Assembly: GCF_024172125.1 (NCBI RefSeq)
Contig: NZ_JAMZEA010000002.1
Coordinates: 62,001 to 126,000 of the forward strand
Direction of reading: 5' to 3'
Length of the DNA: 64,000 nucleotides
Source: Actinomadura rupiterrae
Lineage (GTDB): Bacteria; Actinomycetota; Actinomycetes; Streptosporangiales; Streptosporangiaceae
Position numbers and translations under genes: made by a program. Below the pieces are notes generated by a model. The model saw nothing but the letters and a program-made list of their open reading frames with translations. It was not told the DNA's origin and searched no databases. Below, piece after piece: positions 32,169-41,368 of the stretch (position 1 is its first letter; the number at the start of each line of letters is the position of its first letter).

Positions 32169-33478
32169 CCAGCCCGTACCAGGGTTATGTGTACGCCTAC
32201 CCGCACAAGACCGCTTACCGGCCGCTCGATCCCGCGCCGCCATTGCGGTCGGTGTGGGCCGAGGAGGACAAGAGCGCGCTGTTCCTCTATTTGCACGTTC
32301 CGTTCTGCGAGATGCGGTGCGGCTTCTGCAATCTGTTCACGCGGACGGGCGCGTCCGAGGATCTGACCTCGGCTTACCTTTCGGCTCTGTCGCGCCAGGC
32401 CGATGCGGTTACCGATGCCTTGGGCGACGCCTCGTTCGCCATGGCCGCTTTCGGCGGCGGAACGCCGACCTATCTGAACGCCGCCGAGCTGGATCGGCTG
32501 TGCGACATCGCGTCCCGGTTCGCGCCGCTCGGGTCGGCGCCGCCGGGGTCGGCGCCGCTGGGTGTCGAGACGTCTCCGGCCACCGCAACGCCGGACCGGT
32601 TGCGCGTGCTGCGCGATCGCGGGACGACGCGGATCTCGATCGGCGTGCAGTCCTTCGTGGACGCCGAGGCGCGCGCGGCCGTCCGTCCACAGAAGCGCGC
32701 CGAGGTTGACACTGCGCTCGACGCCATCCGGGACGCCGCGATCCCCGTCCTCAACATCGACCTGATCTACGGCATCGCCGGGCAGACGGCCGAGAGTTGG
32801 GCGTACTCGCTCGAAACGGCGCTCCGCTGGAAGCCCGAGGAGATCTACCTCTACCCGCTCTACAAGCGTCCGCTGACCGGGCTGTTCCGGCTCGGCCGCG
32901 ACTGGGACGACCATCGCCTCGCGCTCTACCGGCAGGGCCGCGACCACCTGCTCGCCGCCGGATACGAGCAGGTTTCCATGCGCATGTTCAGGCTGCCGTC
33001 CGGTGGCGTCGGCGGGACCGGGGCCGGCGGGACCGAGTACTGCTGCCAGTCGGACGGCATGATCGGGCTCGGCTGCGGTGCCCGGTCGTACACGTCCGAT
33101 CTGCACTATTCGTTCGAGTATGCGGTCGGCGCGACCGAGGTCCGGGCGATCATCGACGACTACGTCCGTGCGGACGACTTCACTACCGCGCGCGTCGGTT
33201 TCCGCCTGGACGAGGACGAACGGCGCCGCCGCCATCTCCTCCAGTCGCTCTTGCAGGCGTCCGGGCTCGACCGCGCCGCCTACCGTGCGCGGTTCGGTTC
33301 CGATGCGATGGACGACTTTCCGGACGACCTCAAGGGCTTCGCCGATCGCGGCTGGCTGGACGTAGGCCCGGACGCGCTGCGCCTCACGTCCGAAGGGCTC
33401 GCCTACTCGGACGCGATCGGACCGGCGCTTTTCTCCGGTTCCGTGCGTGCGCTCATGGACGCCTACGAGGCCCGCTGA
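32165..33478 (+). CDS. STM4012 family radical SAM protein, HemN-like
   Basis: A 437-residue radical SAM enzyme. The cluster motif is CEMRCGFC (Cys48, Cys52, Cys55), the GGTPTYL segment follows, and IGVQSF is typical of HemN-like enzymes. The C-terminal HemN-type wing domain is present (RVGFRLDEDERRRRHLLQSL). A GSAPPGSAPLG stretch near residue 125 looks like a small in-frame repeat. The start lies in the stop of the hydrolase gene (ATGA) and the end overlaps the next start (TGATG). Despite its HemN look, the context points to a role in an uncharacterised maturation pathway rather than heme synthesis. Confidence 0.88.
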   Translation: MTSPYQGYVYAYPHKTAYRPLDPAPPLRSVWAEEDKSALFLYLHVPFCEMRCGFCNLFTRTGASEDLTSAYLSALSRQADAVTDALGDASFAMAAFGGGTPTYLNAAELDRLCDIASRFAPLGSAPPGSAPLGVETSPATATPDRLRVLRDRGTTRISIGVQSFVDAEARAAVRPQKRAEVDTALDAIRDAAIPVLNIDLIYGIAGQTAESWAYSLETALRWKPEEIYLYPLYKRPLTGLFRLGRDWDDHRLALYRQGRDHLLAAGYEQVSMRMFRLPSGGVGGTGAGGTEYCCQSDGMIGLGCGARSYTSDLHYSFEYAVGATEVRAIIDDYVRADDFTTARVGFRLDEDERRRRHLLQSLLQASGLDRAAYRARFGSDAMDDFPDDLKGFADRGWLDVGPDALRLTSEGLAYSDAIGPALFSGSVRALMDAYEAR

Positions 33479-34377
33479 TGCCTGCCGTCCCGCTTCCCGA
33501 TCCTGTTGTGGCGCGTCCGCGTCCTGCGCGTTCCGACGAGCACCTGACGATTCTGTATCGCGGGCCGCTGGCGAGCTGCGACTACGACTGTCCGTACTGC
33601 CCGTTCGCCAAGCGCCGCGACAGCGTCGAGCAGTTGCGCGCCGACCGTGCCTCGCTGGAACGCTTCACGGCGTGGGTCTCCGGTGCTCCCTCGGTCTCGG
33701 TGCTGTTCACTCCTTGGGGAGAAGGTCTCGTCCGGTCCTGGTATCGGCGGGCTTTGGTGGAACTGAGCCACCTGCCGAACGTCCGGCGCGTGGCCATCCA
33801 GACGAACCTCAGCTACCGGACGTCCTGGACGTCCGACGCCGATCCGGCGAAGCTCGCCCTCTGGGCCACCTACCACCCCGGCCAGGTGCCCTACGAGCGG
33901 TTCCTCGGCAAGGCCCGCGACCTCGCCGAACGCGGCATCCGGTACTCGGTCGGCGTCGTCGGGCAGCCCGAGCACCTGGCGGACGCCCTCCGGCTCCGCG
34001 CCGACCTGCCCGAGCACGTCTACCTCTGGGTGAACGCCGCCGAAGGGCGCAGCTACACCGACGCCGAGGCCGCCGAGTGGACGGCCATAGACCCCCTCTT
34101 CGGCTACAGCCGCGACCCGCATCCGAGCCGCGGCCGCGCCTGCCGAACCGGTGAGAGTGTCGTATCTGTGGACGGCGACGGGACCGTCCGGCGCTGCCAC
34201 TTCGTCCCGGACGTCCTGGGCAACCTCTACGACGGGACGTTCCGCGCCGCGCTGGGCCCGCGCCCCTGCCCGCTCGACGTGTGCGACTGCCACATCGGCT
34301 ACGTCCACCTGGAGCCGCTCGGCCTCTACGACGTGTTCGCCGGCGGAATCCTGGAACGCATCCCGAAACTGGCGTGA
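33478..34377 (+). CDS. STM4011 family radical SAM protein with C-terminal Cys cluster
   Basis: A 299-residue radical SAM enzyme. The SAM cluster motif is CDYDCPYC (Cys34, Cys38, Cys41). A later Cys set (Cys222, Cys240, Cys264, Cys269, Cys271) within CRTGESVVSVDGDG, RRCHF and CPLDVCDCH resembles the SPASM/twitch domains that hold extra iron-sulphur clusters in peptide-modifying enzymes. Translation is coupled to STM4012 by TGATG. It is the last gene of the cluster. The substrate is unknown; a peptide or protein target is plausible. Confidence 0.87.
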   Translation: MPAVPLPDPVVARPRPARSDEHLTILYRGPLASCDYDCPYCPFAKRRDSVEQLRADRASLERFTAWVSGAPSVSVLFTPWGEGLVRSWYRRALVELSHLPNVRRVAIQTNLSYRTSWTSDADPAKLALWATYHPGQVPYERFLGKARDLAERGIRYSVGVVGQPEHLADALRLRADLPEHVYLWVNAAEGRSYTDAEAAEWTAIDPLFGYSRDPHPSRGRACRTGESVVSVDGDGTVRRCHFVPDVLGNLYDGTFRAALGPRPCPLDVCDCHIGYVHLEPLGLYDVFAGGILERIPKLA

Positions 34378-34435
34378 ACCCGTTCGGGCGGTAGTGGCAA
34401 GACACTCCCGGAAAGATCGTCTTCTGGGAGGCCCC

Positions 34436-35554
34436 ATGACCCTCCGGCGCACGCTCGCCGTGGTCTCCGTCGCCGCCGCGACGCTCGCCGTGTCCGGGAG
34501 CCTGAGCGCCTACGGGTACTACTACAGGCTCCAGTCGAGCATCCACCACGAGGATCCCGACGCCATGCTCGGCAAGGACCGGCCGAAGAAGCTGAACGCG
34601 TCGGTCAACCTCCTGCTGCTCGGCTCGGACTCGCGCGCGGGCGGCAATGCCAAGTACGGGCGCGGCCACCAGAGCGAGGCGCCGAAGGCGGACAGCGTGA
34701 TCCTCGTCCATATCGCGGCGGGCGGCGGGCGCGCCTACGGCGTCAGCATCCCGCGCGACCTGGTGGTGCCGATCCCGTCCTGCCCGAAGAAGAAGGGGCC
34801 GCCGACGCCGGCGCTGAGCCTCGCCATGTTCAACTCGGCGTTCGCCCGCGGCGGCCCGACCTGCACGATCAGGACGGTCGAGAAGTTCTCCGGGATCCAC
34901 ATCGACCACTTCGTCCAGGTGGACTTCACCGGGTTCAAGGGCCTCACCGAGGCGGTCGGCGGCGTCTCGATCTGCCTGCCCAAGGCCGTGCACGACCCCA
35001 AATCGGGTCTGAACCTGCCGAAGGGGACGAGCGTGGTGAAGGGCGAGACGGCGCTGGAGTTCGTCCGCGCCCGCTACACACTCGGGGACGGCACCGACAC
35101 CCAGCGGATGCGGCGGCAGCAGCAGTTCATGGCCTCGTTCGCGCGCCAGGCCATGACGTCCGGCGTGCTGAGCAGCCCGTCCCGGCTGAACAAGCTGCTG
35201 GGCACAGGCGCGCGGTCGATGACCACCGACCGCGCGCTGAGCCTGTCGGAAATGCTGAGACTCGCCCAGGGTGTCCGCGGTCTCTCGGCCGACTCGCTGA
35301 AGTTCGTCACGCTGCCGTCGTCGCCGTGGGTCCGCAACCGGAACCGGGTCGCGATGACCCCGGCCGCCGCGCCGTTCCTCGCCGCCATCCGCGAGGACCG
35401 CGACCCGCTCGCGACCCTCAAGCCGAAGGACGGCGCGTCGCCGGGCCGGACCGCAGGGGCCAGGCCGACCCGGCCCGCCCAGTCCAAGTCTCCGGCTCCG
35501 ACCGGCGACGAGATCCGCCCCAGCGACGACATCTGCCGCAAAACCTGGGGCTGA
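34436..35554 (+). CDS. LytR-CpsA-Psr (LCP) family cell-wall ligase
   Basis: A 372-residue LCP protein with an N-terminal membrane anchor (about residues 8-28) and an LCP domain outside the membrane. Family motifs are LLLLGSDSRAG, KADSVILVHI and the catalytic-site GVSIPRDLVVPIP, and FVRARYTLGDGTDTQRMRRQQQF carries the Arg residues that bind the polyprenyl pyrophosphate. LCP enzymes attach teichoic acids or other polymers to peptidoglycan. GGGAGG precedes the ATG. The stop codon lies in a ~26-bp tandem repeat. It follows the STM cluster by 58 bp but has no obvious functional link to it. Confidence 0.9.
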   Translation: MTLRRTLAVVSVAAATLAVSGSLSAYGYYYRLQSSIHHEDPDAMLGKDRPKKLNASVNLLLLGSDSRAGGNAKYGRGHQSEAPKADSVILVHIAAGGGRAYGVSIPRDLVVPIPSCPKKKGPPTPALSLAMFNSAFARGGPTCTIRTVEKFSGIHIDHFVQVDFTGFKGLTEAVGGVSICLPKAVHDPKSGLNLPKGTSVVKGETALEFVRARYTLGDGTDTQRMRRQQQFMASFARQAMTSGVLSSPSRLNKLLGTGARSMTTDRALSLSEMLRLAQGVRGLSADSLKFVTLPSSPWVRNRNRVAMTPAAAPFLAAIREDRDPLATLKPKDGASPGRTAGARPTRPAQSKSPAPTGDEIRPSDDICRKTWG

Positions 35555-35568
35555 GCCGGCAGTCCAGC

Positions 35569-35672
35569 CTGGGCGATGAGCCCCGGTCGGCCCGCTGGGC
35601 GATGAGCCCGGTCGGCCTGCTGAGCGATGAGCCCGGGTCGGCCTGCTGGGCGGTGTGCCCGGATCAGGTCTG
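35569..35672 (+). repeat. imperfect ~26-bp tandem repeat after the LCP gene
   Basis: Four units start at 35569, 35595, 35620 and 35646, each close to CTGGGCGATGAGCCCGG with a GTCGGCCTG tail. A related sequence (CCTGGGGCTGAGCCGG) already spans the LCP stop codon. The last unit runs into the end of the convergent DUF6745-like gene. Confidence 0.75.
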
Positions 35673-36713
35673 CTTGAGCGGGTTGTAGTCGGCCGCGTCG
35701 ATGCCGAACGTCCAGGCGACGCCCTCGCGGGCGGTGCGGGTCTCCGGCGGGACGCGCAGGTAGTACTGCCGGTAGGTGCCGTCCGGTTCGGGCGTGGAGT
35801 TGACGACCTCGACCATGACCACCGGCTCGTCGTCCCGCAGGTCGATCCGCCACAGCACGCCCGTCTCGTCCCGGTGCAGGGGCTTGGCGCCGGTCTCTTC
35901 GAGGTAGCGGTCGTAGCCGTAGACCTCCAGCATGACCCGGCGCAGCTCGGCGTTCAGCCGGGTGAGCGAGGCGATGAACCCGTCCGGGATCGGCATGCCG
36001 CGCCACGCGTGCAGGGCGAGCCCGTCGGGGAAGGCCAGGGCCGGGCCGTCGCCCCGGTGAAGACGGCCCGGCTCGTCGCGGTGCAGCTCGGACGGCCGCT
36101 CGGACACGATCACGAGCCGCTCGTACGGCCACCACCAGCCCGCGTTCCGCGCCGCCTCGGCGAGCCCGGGAGGCGGCGTGCCGAGCGCGTCGAACTGCGC
36201 CAGCCACGGCGCGTCGTGCTGGCCGAGGACGGCGTCGAGGGTGGCCGTGCGCAGCACCGACTCGGCGCGCGAGCCGTCCTCGCGCGCCAGGTCGCCGACC
36301 GCCTGCCGGATGCGGACGACGACTTGCTGCACTTTGTCCCACAACGGCGCGGCCGTCCGCGACCAGGAGCGCGCCCACTCGCGATTGCCCAGCCGCTCGT
36401 GCGCCTCGGCGCGCGCGGCCTCCCACGGACGCGTCCGGACGGCGTCGCGCACGCTCGCACCGGCATCGGACGGCACGTCCGGCACCTCGATGCCCGCTTC
36501 GCGCAGAACCTCCGCGTTCCCGGCGAGGACGGCGGCGGCGAGCGCCCCCTGCGCCGGCGACTCCACCCACAGGAACCGCTGCGGCGCGTCCAGCCCGGCG
36601 GCCTCGTAGGCGGCGGTGATGCCCGCCTCGGCCCGCGCCCGGTCGCCCGGCCCGGTGGCGAACGCCGCCGACTCCCAGGACAGCATCAGGTTCGCGTGGT
36701 CCAACTCGTTCAC
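35664..36713 (-). CDS. DUF6745-like protein of unknown function
   Basis: A 349-residue cytoplasmic protein. The C-terminal part reads LWRIDLRDDEPVVMVEVVN, TPEPDGTYRQYYLRVPP, TRTAREGVAWTFG and DYNPLKQT, which I recognise as the DUF6745 family. The N-terminal half is helical and Ala/Arg-rich with conserved-looking tryptophans (RNAGWWWPYERL). No catalytic motif is evident. It follows a small gene (36836-37162) by 122 bp, an arrangement I recall as widespread in bacteria. Two 33-bp repeats fill that gap. Confidence 0.7.
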   Translation of the reverse strand: MNELDHANLMLSWESAAFATGPGDRARAEAGITAAYEAAGLDAPQRFLWVESPAQGALAAAVLAGNAEVLREAGIEVPDVPSDAGASVRDAVRTRPWEAARAEAHERLGNREWARSWSRTAAPLWDKVQQVVVRIRQAVGDLAREDGSRAESVLRTATLDAVLGQHDAPWLAQFDALGTPPPGLAEAARNAGWWWPYERLVIVSERPSELHRDEPGRLHRGDGPALAFPDGLALHAWRGMPIPDGFIASLTRLNAELRRVMLEVYGYDRYLEETGAKPLHRDETGVLWRIDLRDDEPVVMVEVVNSTPEPDGTYRQYYLRVPPETRTAREGVAWTFGIDAADYNPLKQT

Positions 36714-36731
36714 GACTCTCCAGAGGGGGTG

Positions 36732-36797
36732 AGGGGAAGCCCGCCACGGACGCGGGTCAGGCGCAGGGGAAGCCCGCCACGGACGCGGGTCAGGCGC
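36732..36797. repeat. 33-bp direct repeat, two perfect copies
   Basis: Positions 36732-36764 and 36765-36797 are identical 33-bp units containing GCCCGCCACGGACGCGGGTC, and the first bases of a third copy follow. They lie between the small gene at 36836 and the DUF6745-like gene. On the coding strand each unit holds CTGACCCGC, which resembles the stop-codon context of the upstream gene (CTGACCCGC at its TGA). Confidence 0.85.
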
Positions 36798-36835
36798 AGG
36801 GGTCGTTCAGCCGGCCGGGCTCGTCCGGTGGCGGG

Positions 36836-37162
36836 TCAGTCGGCGACGACGCGGACGGCGCCGGGGACGTACTCGCGCTGCCGGACCACGCGGTACCAGC
36901 CCTGGGGGAGCGAGATGGCCGCGTGCTCCTCGTGCCCGAGCCGTCCGCCGGCGGGCAGGTGCAGGTAGTCGGGGGCGAGCGGGTCGGGGTCGCGCAGCAG
37001 CGTGCCCTCGCAGTTCAGGGCGTGCGCGTGGCCGGTGGCCTCGCCGAGCGCGAGGACCATCCGGCCACGTCCGTCCCGCGCGGCGGGCGGCAGGCCGAGG
37101 AGGTTCCGCGGGACCTCGTCCTCGCTCACCGGGACGATGAGGATGTCTCCCTGTCGGTACAT
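36836..37162 (-). CDS. small beta-rich protein paired with the DUF6745-like gene
   Basis: A 108-residue protein beginning MYRQGDILIVPVSEDEVPRN with a later GEATGHAHALNCEG segment. The opening and the GHAHA motif are typical of small proteins encoded beside DUF6745 genes. The function is unknown. ATG 37162 starts the recognisable protein; TAACGT lies seven bases upstream, suggesting a leaderless mRNA, and the longer open frame has no domain similarity. No metal or catalytic site can be assigned. Confidence 0.7.
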   Translation of the reverse strand: MYRQGDILIVPVSEDEVPRNLLGLPPAARDGRGRMVLALGEATGHAHALNCEGTLLRDPDPLAPDYLHLPAGGRLGHEEHAAISLPQGWYRVVRQREYVPGAVRVVAD

Positions 37163-37227
37163 ACCGAGAACGTTAGAAGGGGCCTCTGACACTTTCCTCG
37201 GGGGCCTGCAGGCGTCCCGGATGACGC

Positions 37228-38601
37228 CTACAGGCCGCGTGTGCGCCGCGCGGCTGGACGCGCCCATCTGCCCGATGCGCTGAGGCCGACGCTCTGGAAG
37301 GCCCGTACCAGTTCACTGCCGAGGTTGACGCCCGCGCCGAGGGCCAGTGCGACCGACAGCGCGGCCACCAGACTCAGCGCGCCTTGCTGCGCCGCTCCGG
37401 TGTTCAGCTCGACCATGCCCCGGTATAGGAGCGTTCCAGGAAGCAGCGGCGAGATCGCCGGGACCACGTAGGGGAGGGACGGCGCGTTCCGCCACCGCGC
37501 GAGCATGCTGCCGAGCATGCCCACGATGATGGCCGAGACCGCCGACGCCAGGACGGGTGTGACCTTCCAGTTCAGCAGTACGACGTACATCACCCAGATC
37601 AGCCCGCCGCCGATGCCCGCCGGGATCAGCACGTTGCGGGGGCCGGCCAGGCAGACCGCGAAGGTCAGCGCGACCGCCGCCGCCGCCAGGACGGGCACGG
37701 GCTGCAGCAGCGCCGGTGTTACCGGAAGGTGGCCGACGTTGATGTCCACGTTCAGCCGTACTGCCAGGTAGACCGCGACGCCGAGGCCGGCGACGATCGC
37801 GGCGATGATGAAGAAGACCTCCAGCAGCCGCGCGCCCGCGCTGACCAGGTCGCCTGTGATGCCGTCCTGGATGGACGCCACGAGCGGGCGGCCCGGCAGC
37901 AGCGCCAGGATGGAGCCGGTGACGATCGTGGACGCATGGCCCTGGTGGCCCGCCGCCACGACCAGCGCCGCGGCCGTCGCGGCGATCGCCGCGGCCACCG
38001 TGAGCTGGAAGAACTCGGCGATGCCGCGGCGGGCGAGGGCGGCGGCCGTGCGGTCGCCGAACACCGTCGCCACGAACGCGGTCGCGGCGACCAGCGGCCC
38101 GCCGCCGACCAGGATCGACGCCGACGCGGCGATCGCGCCGAGGCAGAACACCATCAGCCACGGCGGGTAGGGCGCGCGCCCGCGCTTGATCTCGTGCAGC
38201 TGCGCGAGCGCCTCGCCCAGCCCGAGCATCCCGATGGACGCCTCCTGGACGAGCTGGTGCAGCGCGGTCAGCCGCCAGTAGGCGGGCGTGCGGCGGCGGA
38301 TGGAGCGCGCTCCGGTGACCGGGGGCTGGCCGCCCGCGGGGTGCGCCGAGACGAGCAGGCTGGTGAAGGTGACCTGGACCTCGGCGCGCGGCACCTCGTA
38401 GGCGACCGCGAGGCTCAGCATCGCCTCGTTCACCCGCTCGGTGCCCTCGCCGCTGGCCAGCAGCAGCTCCCCGACCCGCAGGGTCAGCTCGATCGCCCGG
38501 GGGTCGAACGCGTCGTTCGGCTCGTCCTCGGGCGGCTCGGGAGGGTTGACGTCCATGAGGACGTGCCAGCTCCGGCGCAGGCGCTCCGCAGTGCGACCCA
38601 T
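37228..38601 (-). CDS. ThrE-type threonine/serine exporter
   Basis: A 457-residue protein. An N-terminal cytoplasmic ThrE domain (ALTLRVGELLLASGEGTERV-like start, about residues 25-150) is followed by about ten membrane helices ending in the GTLLYRGMVELNTG segment of the ThrE/YjjP-YjjB fold. Members export threonine and serine. Fused ThrE and YjjB parts in one chain are usual in actinobacteria. ATG 38601 follows GGGAGGG. It is a single gene between the DUF6745-like pair and the fucosidase. Confidence 0.85.
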   Translation of the reverse strand: MGRTAERLRRSWHVLMDVNPPEPPEDEPNDAFDPRAIELTLRVGELLLASGEGTERVNEAMLSLAVAYEVPRAEVQVTFTSLLVSAHPAGGQPPVTGARSIRRRTPAYWRLTALHQLVQEASIGMLGLGEALAQLHEIKRGRAPYPPWLMVFCLGAIAASASILVGGGPLVAATAFVATVFGDRTAAALARRGIAEFFQLTVAAAIAATAAALVVAAGHQGHASTIVTGSILALLPGRPLVASIQDGITGDLVSAGARLLEVFFIIAAIVAGLGVAVYLAVRLNVDINVGHLPVTPALLQPVPVLAAAAVALTFAVCLAGPRNVLIPAGIGGGLIWVMYVVLLNWKVTPVLASAVSAIIVGMLGSMLARWRNAPSLPYVVPAISPLLPGTLLYRGMVELNTGAAQQGALSLVAALSVALALGAGVNLGSELVRAFQSVGLSASGRWARPAARRTRGL

Positions 38602-38646
38602 GACCGAAAAAACCCTCCCGCCCGCGACCAAGATCTCGATCGCAGG

Positions 38647-41048
38647 CTACCCATGCGTCACCGGTGATAAGCCGCCGCGAGTCCCACAAAGGACAAACCG
38701 GTAACGGTGGTTCGCGCGCGTCCGGAATGTGATGGTCGCGGCGTCCAAGGTGACGGGGACATCTTCTCGTGTCGTGGTGTCACTGGCGTGGAAGGCATCG
38801 CTGAACAGGGCGTTTGTGACGCTCATCTCTCCTTCCCGCCAGGTCAGGAGGATGATCTCGACGGCCCGGCCGGCCCGCCAGGTGACGTCCACGGTCGCGT
38901 TCCCGCGAGCGCGCAGACCCGTCGCGGACCCGTCCCGCCAGGCGGCTGGAAGCGCCGGGAGGACCTCGATGGTCCCGTGATGGGACTGGAGCAGCATCTC
39001 GGCGATTCCCGCCGTGGCGCCGAAGTTGCCGTCGATCTGGAACGGCGGGTGGGTGTCCCAGAGGTTAGGGAGGGTGGACGTGGCCAGTTGGTAAGTCAGC
39101 ATCCTGTGCGCGCGGTCGCCGTCGCGCAGCCGGGCCCAGAAGTTGATCTTCCAGGCCTTCGACCAGCCCGTCCCGCCGTCGCCGCGCGCGGCCAGCGCGA
39201 CCGCGGCGGCCCTCGCCTCGGGCGTGTCGGGGCTGATCTGGCGTCCCGGGTATAGCGCGAAAAGGTGGGAGGCGTGCCGGTGCGTGTCGGAAGGGTCGTC
39301 CCGGTCGAGCCTCCACTCCTGGAGCTGGCCCCACGCGCCGATGCGGAGCCCGGGGTCCAGCCTGACCAGGGTCTTCGCGATTTCTTCGCGAAGTTCTCCG
39401 TCGACCCCCAACGTTTCGGCGGCCTCGCTCGTGTTTGTAAGTAGATCCCAGACGATCTGCTGGGACATCGCGGGTCCGGCGGAGAAGTCGCCGTGCTCGG
39501 GGGAGTAGGCCGGCGAGGCGACCAGCGTCCCGTCGAGGGGATCGGGGCGCAGGTTGCCGAGCCAGAACTCGGCCGCCTCCCGCATCGCGGGGTAGGCGGT
39601 CTCACGGAGGTAGGAGGTGTCGCAGGTGAACAGGTAACGCTCGTACATCTGGCGGGTGAGCCAGGCCGCCGCCTCGGGGAACCAGAACGCAGTCGGCCAG
39701 TCGTGCACGCCCGTGTAGCCGAACGGGTTCACCTCGTTGTGGACGACCCAGCCGCGCGTCCCGAACATGCGCCGCGCCGTCACCCGGCCGGGCTCCCGCA
39801 AGGCCGTGACGAACGCGTCGTACGGCCCGGCGGTCTCGCCGAGGTTCGTCGTCTCGGCGGGCCAGTAGTTCATCTGGAGGTTGATGTTGGTGTGGTAGTC
39901 GGCGCTCCACGGCGGCTCCGCCAGGCCGTTCCACACGCCTTGCAGGTTCGCGGGCAGCGACCCGTCCCGCGAGGACGCGATCAGCAGATAACGCCCATAA
40001 GCGAAAAACAGCTCCTCCAGCGCCCGATCGGCCTCGGTGTCGCCCTGCCCGTAGCCCGCCAGCAACCGATCAGTCGGCACTCGCCGCCGAGGGAGGTGAT
40101 CCGTTGCGCTCAGGGTCAGGGTGACGCGGTCGAAGAGGCGCGGTGGTCGCGGACGTGCTCGGCGCGCAGGGCGGCATGGCCTGCGCGGACGGCCTCGTCC
40201 ACGGCCCGGGTGACGCGCGCGTGCGGATCGTCGCCGCGGTACGCGGGGTAGGTCGCCGCGTAGTCGGTGGCCGCTGACAGCACGAAGTAGGCGCTGTCCG
40301 CGCCGGTGACGGTGATCTCGCCGTCGCCGTCCACCCGCGTGCCGCCCTCGGTCACGACGTGCACCTGCGCCTCGAAGCGCAGCCCGTTGTCGGCGAGCGC
40401 CCCCCGGACGGTCAGCCGCCCGTCCCGGACCGAGACCACCTGGTCGTCGCGCGGCGAGGTCTCGCGCAACGTGAACGAGACCGCGCCGGGCCGGTCGGCG
40501 GCGAGCCGTCCGACGATCACGTTCGCGGGATGCGACGCGAAGTACTCGCGCCGATGCCGCACGCCGTCCACGACATACGACACCCGAGCCACCCCCTCCC
40601 CAAGCTCCAACTCCCGCCGATACCCCGCCACCGCCACGGACCGCCCGCGGTCCGATCTCGGTTCCTTCCGTCCGCGGACCGGGCGGGAGTGGGGCGGGGT
40701 GGGGTGGACGAGGAGGTGGAGGTCGCCTAGGGGCTGGTAGGAGCCGTAGCCCGTGCGGGGGCGGCCGAGGTGGGATGCGACCTCCTCGGGGGAGAGGTGC
40801 TGCCTCTCGTCCAGGAGGTGCTGGACGGTCCGGACGGCGTCGGCGGCGTCCCAGTTGCCGAAGTCGTAGCCCTCGCGCGAGCCGGGGCCGCCCGTCCAGA
40901 GCGTCTTCTCGTTGAGGAGCAGGCGTTCGGCGTGGACGCCGCCGAACACGCAGGCGCCGAGGGCACCGTTGCCGATGGGCAGCGACTCGCGCTCCCAGTC
41001 GGTGGCGGGCGACTCGTACCAGAGCCTCAAGGCGGGGCGTCCGGTCAT
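38647..41048 (-). pseudogene. GH95 alpha-L-fucosidase, broken by a 1-bp frameshift
   Basis: The first part (from ATG 41048) has the GH95 N-domain start [26 protein letters not shown] and [12 protein letters not shown]. The second part has the catalytic barrel with [31 protein letters not shown] and HLFALYPG. They lie in different frames. Adding one base at the GG of 40137-40138 joins them ([15 protein letters not shown]) into about 800 residues, the usual GH95 length. GH95 enzymes remove terminal alpha-1,2-L-fucose. There is no signal peptide, so it acts in the cytoplasm on imported oligosaccharides or is misannotated at the start. The gene overlaps the mutarotase gene (ATGA). It is either a recent mutation or a sequence error. 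Confidence 0.82.
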
Positions 41049-41368
41049 TCGGGGTGGGGGAGGTGCCAGACGGCGGGGAGGCCGGCGGCGGCGCCGGACG
41101 CGGAGTAGTCGTGGACGACGTCCAGGTAGCCCGCCATGCGGGCCTGCCAGGCGGTGTTCACCGGGAGGTCCTCCAGGGCGGCGAGCAGGTCGGCGTAGTC
41201 GTCGCAGTCGAGGACGTGGAACAGGTCGAGGCCGCTGCGCCAGATCGTCCAGTCGCGGGCGCCGGCGGCGCGGATGGCGTCGGTCAGCTCCTCCGGCACC
41301 TCTCGGTGCGCCTGCTCGTAGGCGGCCTCGGCGCCGGGCTTGAGCCGGGTGTGCAGGGCGATGCGCAT
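41045..41368 (-). CDS. L-rhamnose/L-fucose mutarotase-type protein
   Basis: A 107-residue dimeric ferredoxin-like protein of the RhaM family: [20 protein letters not shown], an [17 protein letters not shown] centre and a terminal VWHLPH. RhaM-type mutarotases interconvert alpha and beta anomers; in this context the sugar is probably L-fucose. The ATG overlaps the stop of the FadR-type gene by one base (TGATG), and the stop overlaps the fucosidase start, so all three are translationally coupled. Confidence 0.85.
   Translation of the reverse strand: MRIALHTRLKPGAEAAYEQAHREVPEELTDAIRAAGARDWTIWRSGLDLFHVLDCDDYADLLAALEDLPVNTAWQARMAGYLDVVHDYSASGAAAGLPAVWHLPHPE

Noticed and set aside
32165..33478. 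Coproporphyrinogen dehydrogenase (HemN) function
   Set aside because: The fold is HemN-like, but the gene is coupled to STM4011-STM4015 genes and no heme gene is near.
36732..36797. CRISPR array
   Set aside because: Units of this and the other repeats are directly adjacent with no unique spacers and no cas genes nearby.
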